Shown here: positions 1-9,966 of the stretch, in pieces
How the letters are laid out: each line of letters starts with the position of its first letter
How positions within the stretch are numbered: position 1 is the first letter of the stretch
Assembly: GCF_047663525.1 (NCBI RefSeq)
Contig: NC_092603.1
Location: 1,694,001-1,758,000, forward strand
Source of the DNA: Anas platyrhynchos
Lineage: Eukaryota > Chordata > Aves > Anseriformes > Anatidae
Length of the DNA stretch: 64,000 nt
Direction of reading: 5' to 3'
Notes under the pieces: model-generated
What the model saw: the letters and a program-made list of their open reading frames with translations, nothing else
Database searches by the model: none
What the model was told of the DNA's origin: nothing
Translations under genes and position numbers: made by a program

Positions 1-1014
1 CCAGGACCTGGATCCTGCCTGGGGTAAAGCTTTCCTGGTTCTGAAACACTTTGCTGCTCTTGTCTGTCCTCCTGGTCCTGCTGGCAGGGGGCAGAAGAGC
101 CTCCTTTAGGACTGGGTCAGCCTCACAAAGTATCAGAAAATGTCTAAAAGCAGACAGCAAAGAGAAAAGGGGAGGGGAACATAAATAGAAACTAAATAGA
201 AACAATGCAGCGTGATGAGAATAAATCTGTCCCCTCCATTAAAAAGAAAATAAAATATAGAGAAGCAATGCCATGAGTGGTGGCTTGGAGGAATCAAGTG
301 CTGCTGCAAGAACTGTTTTGTGCCCGCACACCAGGCATCTGACCTTTTTCCTTTAAAAAACAGCAACAAAACAAACAAACAAAAAACAAAAACAAAAAAA
401 CAGAGTCACAGAGTCTAATCCAAGGCTCACAAAAGAACACTGCAAATCCAGAGCCTTCCAACTTGAGGACTTGCATACTCTTTTACAGAGCCCGTATCAT
501 TCATTTCTTGGCTGCAGCCAAGAGAGGAACAGTGAGCAATAAGCTGCATGCTTTGGGTCCTGACAGCTATCTCCCATACTTTAATAGCATGATGGGTCAG
601 ATCCTGCTTTTCCTTTTCCCTTTTGCATGACCTTCCAAGTCTGGTGCTGAACTTTAGATGCTCAGGTGGTGCTAAGCACCATGCCAGTCCTTGTCTCAAA
701 GGGGGGAATCATGTGGAAAAGGAAAAGGTGGGCAGGGAGCTGTGAGCTGCACCAAAGGCTTTTCCCCCCACTGAGCACCCCGGCAGAGCCCAGACTCTCA
801 GGCTCTTCCTCTGTGGGGGCATTTCCATGCCCTGGGGCTCTGTTCAGGCCCAGCCCAAGGTACTTAACCCCTTATCAGCTCTGTAGGAGGAGCTCTGGGC
901 TGCAGCTCAGCCTTGGCCATAGCTCCTCCTGATGTGCAGCATGGTTTCCTGGCATGCCCCGGGGACTTGTCTCATGATCTGGATCCCGTCTCCCTTGTGC
1001 AGGTCTCCCTTGAC
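1..1014. other. No gene recognised
   Basis: No open frame here resembles a known protein. The only structure seen is an A-rich tract with interspersed C at about 355-402, which may be the tail of an old retroposed copy. The reading frames present are short and look like chance. Confidence 0.6.
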
Positions 1015-1745
1015 CTGCTGGAAACACTCTTCCAAATGCAGTCCAGGATACTGTTGGCCTTCTTGGCCATGAGGGCACATTGCTGGCTCTTGGTCAGCCT
1101 GCTGTCCACCAGGACTCCCAGGTTCCTCTCTGCAGAGCTGCTCTGCAGCACATTAGCCCCCAGCCTGTACTGTTGCTTGGGGTTATTCCTCCCTACATGC
1201 AGGGCCCTGAACTTGCCTTTGTTGAACTTCAGGAGGTTCCTCCCAGCCCATCTCTCCAGCCTGTCAAGGTTCCTCTGAAGGGCAGCACAGCCCTCTGGGG
1301 TATCAGCCACTACTCCCAGCTTAATGTGGTCAGCAAACTTGCTGAGGGTGCACTCCGTTCCATCGTCCAGGTTGTTGATGAATACTTTGAACAAGACTGA
1401 ACTCAGTACTTACCCTTGGCGGACACTGCTAGGTCTCCAACTGGACTCAGCACCACTAAGCACAACTCTCTGAGCTCTGCCATTCATCCAATTTTCAATC
1501 CACCTCACTGTCCACTCCGTCTAGCCCACACTTCCTGAGGATGTTATGGGAGACAGTGTCAAAAGCCTTGCTGAAGTCAAGGCAAGCCACCCATTAGCTG
1601 ACAGAACACCACAAGTCCTGTTCTGAGATAACTTTTCCTTATCCACTAGGTAGGTGACCTGGTCATAGAAGGAGATGAGGCTGGTCAGGCAGGACTTGCC
1701 TTTCATGAACCCATTGCAAGACTTGCAGGAGCCGTGGACACCAGA
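1015..1745 (-). mobile_element. CR1 LINE fragment (reverse transcriptase part)
   Basis: The minus strand translates to a typical CR1 reverse-transcriptase stretch with the sequence order FINNLDDG, ECTLSKFAD, GCAALQRNLDRLERWA, LGVLVDSRL and [16 protein letters not shown]. It continues upstream on the minus strand (toward 1745) into the region preceding the GSVLGP-type motif of CR1. The copy is truncated at both ends and its frame is disrupted, so it is a dead LINE. CR1 is the dominant LINE of birds. Ends are approximate. Confidence 0.85.
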
Positions 1746-2419
1746 AACTGAGCCCTGCAAATCTCACTGCTGCAGGTGCAGCTTCTTGTCAGGAAGTGCA
1801 CAACAGTCACCAGCACCCACTCAACATGCCACGTTTCACAGGAAGAGGGTGGAGGTGCACAGCTCCTTCCCAGCCTCACAACCTGCCATTGGCACAGTGG
1901 GTTTTCCTTGCCTCAGTCATGTCCTGTTCTCTGTTGTGCATGGGGTTCCTGTCAGAAGGCTCTGCAGGGGGGAGCATGAAGGGAGCTGAGGGTTCTCAGT
2001 GTTGGACATGTGTGAGGGCTAAAAAGCAGGTCTTGGCTGTCAACACTGAGAAAGGCTATTTTCTGTCCCTCAAAGCCCAAGAAAACCCTAATCTTCTGTG
2101 TCATCTAGGTGAGGATGAAGGCTGTATGGTCAGGAGAGGTCAGACCTTAGTATGTGGCCCTGCTGGGAAAAAAGACAAGATCCCATCCTGCAGAGCCAGT
2201 TTGATTTACACCCTCCTCTTCGTGGATTGCCTGACCACCCTCATTGCTCAGACTTCCTCCTTTCATAGTCCCTGCAGCAGGGAGTTTGCAGCATGGATGT
2301 GGGCTACTGTGTGCCAATGCAGAGAACAGAGCCAAACACATTTAGGGGGTGCCTTAAGAAGTGACTCTGTTTCTCTTGGGATAAGAACCAAGAGCACCAA
2401 CAAATGAGTCTATGTGGAG
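1746..2419. other. No gene recognised
   Basis: A plus-strand frame of about 200 codons (1796-2407) runs through this stretch but resembles no family that I recognise. It shows no signal peptide, domain or convincing codon bias. I see no gene here. Confidence 0.5.
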
Positions 2420-3040
2420 ATGGCAATGAGCTTCTCAGCCTGCAGGCCTCTTTAGTGCTGAGGTTTGGCTCTGCAACAGCTTGCCTTAAGCCATACAATG
2501 TGTCCCAGGTGGCCAAGAAGGCCAAGAGTATCCTGGCTTGTATCAGGAATAGTGTAACCAGCAGGAACAAGGAGGTGATCGTCCCCCTGTACTCCGCTCT
2601 GGTGAGGCCATACTGTGTTGGGTTTTGGGCCCCTCACTACAAGAAGGACATTGAGGCACTGAAATGCATCCAGAGAAGGGCTACAAAGCTGGTGAAGGGC
2701 TTGGAACGCAAGTCCTATGAGGAGCATCCGAGATAACTGGGGTTGTTTAATCTGGAGAAAAGAAGGCTCAGGGGAGACCGTATGGCTCTCTACAACTACC
2801 TGAAAGGAAGGTTTGGGGAGCTGGCAGTCAGCCTCTTCTCACAGATAACTAGTGATAGGACTAGAGGGAATGGCCTCAAGTTGTGCCAGGGGAGGTTCAG
2901 GTTGGAAATTAGAAGAAATTTCTTCTCAGAAAGAGCAGTCAGGCATTGGAATGGATTGCCCAGGAAGGTGGTGGAGTCACTGTCCCTGGGGGTGTTTAAG
3001 GAAAGGTTGGACATGGTGCTTAGGGACATAGTTTAGTGTG
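2420..3040 (+). mobile_element. CR1 LINE fragment (3' part of ORF2)
   Basis: The plus strand encodes the C-terminal part of CR1 ORF2. Visible landmarks are [73 protein letters not shown] and [16 protein letters not shown] stop near 2734 interrupts the frame between the RT part and the terminal part, so the copy is dead. It lies opposite in orientation to the CR1 piece at 1015-1745. Ends are approximate. Confidence 0.88.
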
Positions 3041-3789
3041 TGATTTTTTCTTTGTACTGGTGGAGTTAGCTAGCCAATTCATCCACCATGGCTTCCTCTG
3101 GGTCTTTCCAGGTCATTGCTGACAAAGATTTGGCATATAATGATGGTGAGCTCCATACAAACTTCTGTCACATGGGTTGCATGCATTTGACTTGATCTGG
3201 ATCTTTGGATATCTGTTCATTGTCTAGGTTACTATAAATCACCTCCATCACAGCTAATTGCCTCAGGTACTGGATACCTCTCTCCATGGTAGTCCACTTG
3301 CCTGGCTGACATACATCCTACTTGAAGGGATAGCTTTCCTTCATGCCTGACAGGAGTTGCCTTCAGAGGCTCTTTCTGTCTGTTTTTCCTCCTGTTTTTG
3401 TGATGGCCCTGTTTTAGAGCAGTCTGCCCCTTCCACTTTTCCCTCCCAGAGCCTTTTAGGACAAGCTTCTTCCCTTACTAAATAAACTGACTTCCTCTTC
3501 CATTGTTTCATCTTGACTATAGGGGTGACTAATACCATCCATTGGTCTCTTGGTTTTGCTACTCTGTTATCTAGACATCAGATTCAGACTTCCTCCTCCC
3601 CCTGAGGGTGCTGAATAGTGTTTGCTATTGTTAGGTAGGCACAGACCAGCTCCCAGCACAGTGCAGCAAGCTGTAACTCTGGCATTGCTGAAGTCAGGGA
3701 ATACTTTCTTTTAAACATTCTTTCATTTGGGGGGGATTCCACACTTGTTCACTTGTGAAGCTCAAAACCAACGGAATAGATAGCCATGA
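3041..3789. other. No gene recognised
   Basis: AT-richer unique sequence with short frames only. No coding or RNA feature is recognisable. Confidence 0.55.
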
Positions 3790-3955
3790 CAGAAGTTGTG
3801 GATGTCCCATCCCTGAAAGTGTTTAAGGCTAGATTGGATAGGGCTTTGAGTAACCTTGTCTAGTGGAAGTTGTCCATGCCAATGGCAGAGGGTTTGGAAT
3901 TAGATGATCTTTAAGGTCCTTTCCAGCCCAAAGCATTCTATGATCCTATGACAGG
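3790..3955 (+). mobile_element. CR1 LINE 3' end fragment
   Basis: This matches the usual 3' end of CR1: a degenerate C-terminal coding piece (GTGTTTAAGGCTAGATTGGA) followed by the short 3' untranslated part and ends with ATTCTATGATCCTATGA, the short terminal repeat typical of CR1. The plus orientation is set by that 3' end. Confidence 0.85.
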
Positions 3956-4669
3956 TACCTGCACATATCCTTCTTGCCACCCACCATCACACTGCCTTGG
4001 GGTAGACTCCTGGGTGTTGTTCTTAAATATTTGTTTAACCTCAGGAAATAATAGAAACGTATTCTGGAGACTTAGATATAGGAGTATGTTGGTTACGCAA
4101 GGACACTCAAAATATTCAAAAGCTATTGTGATTAGCCCATAGGATAAGGAGGAAGAGGTACCATACCTTATATTCTCCACAGATTGATTCCAGAGGTAAA
4201 AAAAGAGTGCAGTTAATATTCTCCAAAAGGTGGTTCCTGAAGTACAGAGTTGATAGTAATGCAGGGCCTGGATACCAGATCAGGCTCAAGACCAGTGCTT
4301 TAAAGCACAGTGAACTGAATAAATAAATAAACCATCACCACTATAATGACAACAAAAAACAGACAACAACAACAAAACACATGACCTTTAACAGGCTCTC
4401 AGATTTGATAAGTAGCTAAAGAGAGAATGTGGCACAGTTCACATTAGACAGGATAAACACAGAACAATATTAAGAGCAAAATGGTCAATATTATGAACAA
4501 GAGCTCCTGGTCAAATATGATAATTGTAAATTCCCTCTAAAGTGCTCTGGTCAAATCGATTGTTATCTTAATTCTTTGAGTCACATGTTGGGCACCAAAA
4601 AGGACTGTGGCAACAACTCTCTCACTCTTCCTCCTCAAAGGGAGGGCAGAGAGATAGTATGATGGCAAA
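3956..4669. other. No gene recognised
   Basis: AT-rich unique sequence with A-rich runs (about 4318-4380). No gene or family resemblance is seen. Confidence 0.5.
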
Positions 4670-5150
4670 GAAAAGTGCTCACAGGTTGAGGATAAGTTAA
4701 AGGGAAAAGAAAGAGGAAAACACCAACAGAAACAAACAAGCAAAGGCTGCACAGAAGAAAAGAGAGAAAACAATTATTCTCTACTTCCCATCAATGAGCG
4801 ATGTTCAGCCATGTCTTTGTAAGCAGAGCCTCAATATGCAGAGCAGTGTTGTGGAAGTATCATGTTTTCATAACAAGAGTTACCCATCTTCCATCTCCTT
4901 TTCCAGATTTTATTGCTGAGTATGACATCATATGGTATGGAATATCCCTTTGGTCAGTTTAAGTCAGCTGCCCTGGTGATGTCCCCATCCCACCTCTTAC
5001 CCAGCCCCAGCCTTCTGGCTCTGGGGGCTGGAGGGAATCGTGATGCTGTACCAGTATTGCTCAGCAATAAACAAAGCATTGGTGTGACACTTCTAGCTAC
5101 AAGTGCAGAGCACAGCACTGTACAGGCAGCTGGGCCTGTTTGGCCTAGAT
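4670..5150 (+). mobile_element. Avian LTR fossil (copy A, partial)
   Basis: A segment around 4905-5120 has the tract TGACATCATATGGTATGGAA followed by ATATCCCTTTGGTCAGTTT, a signature of LTRs that recur widely in bird genomes. Two further copies with the same order of landmarks lie at about 53178-53910 and 57205-57725 in the same orientation. No internal gene remains beside it, so it looks like an old solo or truncated LTR. The family cannot be named from the sequence alone, and the boundaries are approximate. Confidence 0.7.
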
Positions 5151-5159
5151 AAGAGGATA

Positions 5160-5480
5160 TCAATATCCTAATATATCAGTATCTTAAGGGAGGGTGTCAA
5201 GATGATGGGGCCAGACTCTTATTCAGCAGCTCCCAGTGATAGGAAGAGAACCAAGAGGCACAAACTGAAACACAAAGTTCCATCTGAATATGAGGAAAAA
5301 ATTCTTTACTGTGCTGGTGACAGAGCACTGGAACAGGTTGGCAGAGAGATTGTGGAGTTTCTTTCTGTAGAGATATTCAAAACCCACCTGTATGTGACCC
5401 TGCACAGCATATTCTAGGCAACCGTGCTTTAACAAGGGAGTTGGACTGGATGGTCTCCAGAGGTTCCTTCCAACCTCCTC
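5160..5480 (+). mobile_element. CR1-like LINE 3' end fragment
   Basis: A degenerate CR1-like 3' piece. It has the ACAGAGCACTGGAACAGGTT and TTGGACTGGATGGTCTCCAG landmarks followed by TTCCTTCCAACCTC, as at the 3' ends of bird CR1 copies. It is truncated at the 5' side and strongly diverged. Confidence 0.7.
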
Positions 5481-6079
5481 TATCCTGTGTTTTTGTGAGG
5501 GTGTTTGGGGTCCTGGAGGTCCCATGCCTGGGGCTCTGGCCATGCCACTGTTGCCCCATGCCAATTCCAGCAGGAGAGGAGGAGAGGGGAGCTTGGTGAT
5601 AAGCCCAGGGACTGGGCTGGGGCCACAAGGCAGGGCAGCGACATGTGTGGGGGTGAGCACACAGGGCAGGCTGGGAATGGGATACCCCTTGGCCATAGGG
5701 TGTCTTGGAGGGTTTGCGGGGACCCTGAGTGCTGGGGAATTGGGGCAGCTCTTGGCTGTCTCCTCCTGCTGCAGGTGGGGGCACCCACAGCTGTAGTTTT
5801 TCTCCAACATCCAGGGGCTGGTGGCCTTCGTGTCCTTCCCTTGCAATGGGGTTTGCTCTGCACCCACTGGTAGGGAGCACTGGGGGCTGTGACCAGTCTT
5901 TGGGGGGCACAGTGCTCCATGTGCCTTGAGGGGTGACTGTCCACCAGATCCTTCCATCTCTCTTGCTCCTATGTGGCCTGCTTGTGCCCCACTGGCCTGG
6001 CCCCCCTTTGTCACCTCTGTTAATGCAGGTGTGTTGGGGACAGAGCAGGGAGCAGGGGGTCTCAGCACGGGGGCGGGCA
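5481..6079. other. 3' flank of the minus-strand CD1 gene
   Basis: GC-rich sequence that must contain the 3' untranslated region of the minus-strand CD1 gene that stops at 6080. I could not find a close AATAAA (TTTATT on the plus strand) within 600 bases, so the polyadenylation site is unplaced. The long frames on both strands here are open because of base composition and resemble nothing. Confidence 0.5.
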
Positions 6080-8411
6080 TCAGATGAGGGATTCCCGGGG
6101 ATCCTGCCTGGACATGGCACCTTTCCTGCAAGGGGGGATCAGCGTGAGCTGTGCTTGCTATCCAAGGGGACTCTTTCCCTTTGGCTGGAGCCCTCACCTG
6201 TACTTCCACCACCAAGCAGCACCAATGGCAATGGCAACAGCAAGGACCAGCACCACGATAACAATGATGACAGCGGGAGTCACAATGCGGTTTTCTGGTA
6301 CGGGGAGAGAGTGGACGGCAGACGTGAGCACATGGAAGCACCAGAGAGGAAGCCACCCCCACGCCGCCCCGTCCCTAGCACCTACCCCAGGGGATGAGGA
6401 GGCTGCGGGTGCCCAGGCTGCGGTGGCGAACGCGGCAGGCGTAGCTGTGCCCATCATGGGGGGCCACGGTCAGGCCGCTGTAGACCTGGTAGGTGAAGTC
6501 GGCGTTGGGCAGGACAGCACTGGTGTTCACGGCCGGGCCCGGTGGCACTTCATGGCCGTCCCGCAGCCAGGCCACGCTGATGGGCCGTGGGTAGAAGCCG
6601 GTGATGCGGCAAACCAGCAGGAGCTGGGCTGGGCCAGCTTTGCGGGCAAAGACAGTGGCAGTGGGCAGCTCTGTAGGGTGAGAGTGAGGGCCAAGGGGAG
6701 CCCAGCAAGGGCACCACTTGGCCCCAGCATGGGGGGTGCATTGGTGTGGCCGTGCTGGGGCCACAGGGTTCTCACCTTGTCTTTCCAGGTCTGCCTTCCC
6801 ATACCTGCACAGGGCGCGGACGTGGCTCGGGCAGGTTTTGTAAAGGAGGTGCTCCACCATTTCTGTGACAGCCATCATCTCATTGAGGGAATGGCCCACC
6901 AGCTTGGCCAGCAGGGTCGACTGCTGGACAGCCCAGTACCTTCTCCTGGCCTCATACTCTACCAGGTCTCTGCCGCCCTCCCCAATTTTGGCGAAGGCGC
7001 GGCTCGTCCCATTGGGGTGAAGCTCACAGCCTGTATGGACCTGGAACACCACAGGGTCTGCAAGGAGCAGAGGTAGCAGAAGGGGGCTGTGAGCATGGGG
7101 ACAGGGGTGGCCCAAGGTGGGGGCAGCTGGGAAGGTGTGGGCAGGGCCACCATTGGCAGTGGGGTTGTGCTTCCAGGACCCTGCGCACCCTATGAGTTGT
7201 CAGGGTAGATCAAACATAAGGGCTGGGCGTTTGAGCACCACTGTGCCCCCCAGAGTGCTACCCCAAGTTTCTACTTCCATGTTGCCCCCAAACGTTCCGT
7301 CCATGTTTCTCCTTCCCTCATCAGTGCTGTGCAGGTCCTGCAGCCCTGCCAGGTTTGACAGCAGCTCCCCAGTATGCAGGGCATTTCAGCACACTGCCTC
7401 CACACCCACCAAGTAGCTGGAGCCTCCTTTGCCCTTTGGAGGCTGTCACCCCCTGCCAAGACCCTGCCAACCCTGCCCTGGTGGGAAGGGGTGCTGCGTC
7501 TGCAGCTCTCCCCATACTCACATTCCGCCTGCACCTGAATGGCCATCTCGTGCATGAATCGGATCACATTGCGCATGGCAAGCTTGAAGGAGGACATAAG
7601 CTTCACCAGGTCACCCTCAGCCATGGCCTGGTGGACCCAGGGGTAGCAGATGCGGAGGTTCCAGGTGTCCGGGTCCAGCATGTAGACGAACATGTCTGTC
7701 AGCACAGCCACCCCGGCCACCTTGGTGGAGTTGGCACTGGGGAGGAGGAAGGTCTGGAGTAGCTGGAAAAGCTTTGATTCTGCTGGGAGAGGAGATGGGG
7801 CTTCAAGAGAAGGGGGGGGAGGGGAAATGAAGGATGTACCGTGCCCCACACCACAGTGACCCCCATGCCCAAGGGACCCCTCTGGTCCCACCTGGTTCCC
7901 TGCTTTCATTGGAGGGTGTCCTGGTGCTGTGGCAAAACGCTCCAGGTGACAGCAGCACCCAAAACAACTTCTCACCGGGGCAGCTCCCCCGCAAACAGGC
8001 AACTGCTGGAAGGGGCCCACAGTACCACAGGGGGCCCAGACCCTCCCCTGGTGCCTGCAGAACAATGCCTTCAGGGGCACCCTGGCACCCTAAGCCTGCC
8101 TGGAGAGCCCCCAGCCCCATGGCTGCTCGGGCACCTAAGTCCCTACACCAGTGCTGGGCAGGACAGTGAGCCCTGACCTGGAGGCACCTCTGGGTGCTGT
8201 GGGGTGGGGGGCAACCCCTTAGTGCTGCAGACTGTCCTCCCCATGTAGGGGAAGGTCTTAGCCATGCCCCCCTTGCCAGGACTACCAGTGGAGTCCGGTA
8301 GCGGAGGGACAGGTGGGTGGGGGTCTCCCAGAGCTCCCACTTACCTTCTGTTTCTGCCCATGTCCTGTGGAAGAGAAGCAGGAGGAGGAAGAGGAGGCAA
8401 TGCAGCCGCAT
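6080..8411 (-). CDS. CD1: CD1 antigen-presenting glycoprotein, divergent lineage
   Basis: An MHC class I-like molecule expected to bind lipid antigen and beta2-microglobulin at the cell surface. The six coding exons on the minus strand are 8345-8411, 7522-7782, 6776-7057, 6386-6670, 6198-6294 and 6080-6125, all with GT-AG borders and matching phases (345 residues). Exon 1 is a signal peptide (MRLHCLLFLLLLLFHRTWA). Alpha1 (86 codons) carries an NST glycosylation site. Alpha2 begins YPVVFQ, as CD1 alpha2 domains usually do, and has the disulfide pair GCELHP/KTCPSH. Alpha3 is an Ig C1 domain (CRITGFYPRP ... YACRVRH). A valine-rich membrane helix is followed by WWWKYR and a 14-residue tail ending RESLI, without a YxxPhi motif. 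The ATG has A at -3. It differs from the plus-strand copies in alpha1, alpha2 and tail but shares alpha3. The CD1 assignment is firm; the exact orthologue is not. Confidence 0.9.
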
Positions 8412-9109
8412 GGTGGTTGGGGTGAGGCTGAAGCAGTCCGGGTGGCAGGAGGAGGAAGCATCTATGGGGTCCTAGCAGCAGCGCTCCACCAATGGGGCTG
8501 GGGTAGGGGTTTTAGGGAGGGCCTGGGCTGGAGGTCAGGAAGTACAGGATGGAGCGGAGCTGAAATGCCTCCATTTTGGGTTCCCCCTGCTGCATCTGTA
8601 CCCCCAGTGGAGGGGGACAGTCCTGTGCCACCTGCTTCACCCTGGGAATGGAGCTGCCCGGCGAGGGGGCGATGAGCAACCACAGCCTCACACACCCACA
8701 CACCCCAACCGGTGGCAGAGGGTCCACACTCGGGTCAAGGCACCCATGCCAAAAGTGGGGTGCTGCAGCACCTGTTGGGTGCTGGGCATGGGGACAACGC
8801 AGTGAGAAGGGACAGCCCCACCCCCAGCCCATCTCCCCCACTGCTCATTCCCAGGCACGTTCCCCCAGCTTGCAGTTTCTCTTCCCCTTTCCCGGGCCCC
8901 CATGCTGGGGGCAAAAGCAGAACTGAAACACAGGCAAGGAGAAGCTTGTCCCACTCTGGCTGAGGGTGGGTGGTACCAGTGCTGTCACCCCCCAAAGCCC
9001 CTTGGTGCCCTGGGGGAACCGCCTGAATCCCTAAGGGACTGCTGGGCTCCTCTGAACAGCTCTAGTGTGGTACCAGTGCCCCCGGGAAGCTCGTCCTGCA
9101 GGCAGGGCA
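8412..9109. promoter_or_regulatory. Divergent intergenic region between CD1 genes (left part)
   Basis: The minus-strand CD1 start (8411) and the first plus-strand CD1 start (9967) face away from each other with 1,555 bp between them. About 78 bases upstream of the minus-gene ATG is CCAAT on the plus strand (8489-8493), which reads ATTGG in gene sense. The plus copies have the same ATTGG about 120 bases upstream of their ATG. This suggests a Y-box-like inverted CCAAT element, but no full S-X-Y module was recognised. The long frames in this GC-rich stretch are not supported as genes. Confidence 0.4.
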
Positions 9110-9670
9110 CCCCATCACCCTCCAGGCACAACTGGGGCTGGTAGTCCCTGCTTGGATGTCCCCTGCTCTGCTGCTGGCACAGGGACAGCCCATCCAGGGC
9201 TGCTACGGGCTGAGCCCTGGCACCCTGTGACACTGAGTCAGGCCCGGGATGGGGGGATGCTGCGGTGGCCCTGTGGGCTCGGATGTGGCTCCAAAGCTCC
9301 CACTTCCTCCAGGGCTCACTCACTGCACTGTTCCACAGGGGATGGCTGTTCCTGCAGTGTCCCCATCCCTCCTGACAGGGCCACCAGTGCCTGTCAGGGA
9401 GGAGAGAGAGCAGCTGCTGGGATGCCAAAGGGCGGCCGTGGTGCCGCTAGCGAGGGAGGGAACGGGGGGACGGTGGTCCCTGCAGTCCCCTCAGGTGATG
9501 GCTGATCTTCAAAACTGCCCTTCAAGCGGCCACTGGCCCCTCAGTCTCCTTGGGGCCTCAGACCCTCAGCTCAGGTGACCAGCAGTCCCCAAAGGACTTG
9601 GTGACCATTCCTCTTTGCATTGCCCTCCGCTGAGCGCTGCTGCCCACAATCCCCTCAGTGCTTAGCTCAG
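9110..9670 (+). repeat. Left arm of the inverted repeat that encloses the CD1 array
   Basis: Read in reverse complement, this stretch matches about 23010-23620 downstream of the last CD1 copy. Shared landmarks are AACTGGGGCTGGTAGTCCCT, CAGGGACAGCCCATCCAGGG, CTGACTCAGTGT/ACACTGAGTCAG, GGCGGCCGTGGTGC and CTTCAAAACTGCCCTTCAAG-like sequence, with small indels. Its inner part (about 9340-9670) recurs, in the same orientation, upstream of CD1 copies 2, 3 and 4. Confidence 0.8.
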
Positions 9671-9845
9671 GGGATCGGGGACCCTTGGCACAAGGCCAAG
9701 CTTTGCCTCCCTCATTGTCTTGGGGTGCAAGTGCAGCCCTAGGAGAACCCACCTAGTCCCCTAGACCTGGCAGCCCTGGGTATCCCAGCCCAGCTCTTGA
9801 CAGAGGGCACCTTAGGGCCCACCCCAAAACCGCAACGCCAGCTCC

Positions 9846-9850
9846 ATTGG
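9846..9850 (+). promoter_or_regulatory. Inverted CCAAT box upstream of CD1 copy 1
   Basis: CTCCATTGGCTGTCAG places ATTGG about 120 bases before the ATG. It is conserved at the same distance in all four plus copies and has a counterpart at 8489-8493 for the minus-strand gene. A role as an NF-Y site is inferred. Confidence 0.4.
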
Positions 9851-9966
9851 CTGTCAGGGCACTCAGTGCCACCACTGATATCAGAGTCACCCTGGGGAGA
9901 AGTAAGCAGCCCACACAGCTCCATCTTCCAACTTCTGTGTTTGCCTGTGGCCTTGCTGTGGATACC

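Noticed and set aside
1796-2407. A 203-codon plus-strand frame between two CR1 pieces
   Set aside because: No domain, signal peptide or family resemblance. It lies next to LINE fragments, so chance is the simplest reading.
5223-6362. A 379-codon minus-strand frame next to the CD1 gene
   Set aside because: It covers the last two CD1 exons out of frame and the 3' flank. Composition is Pro/Ser/His-rich without a domain.
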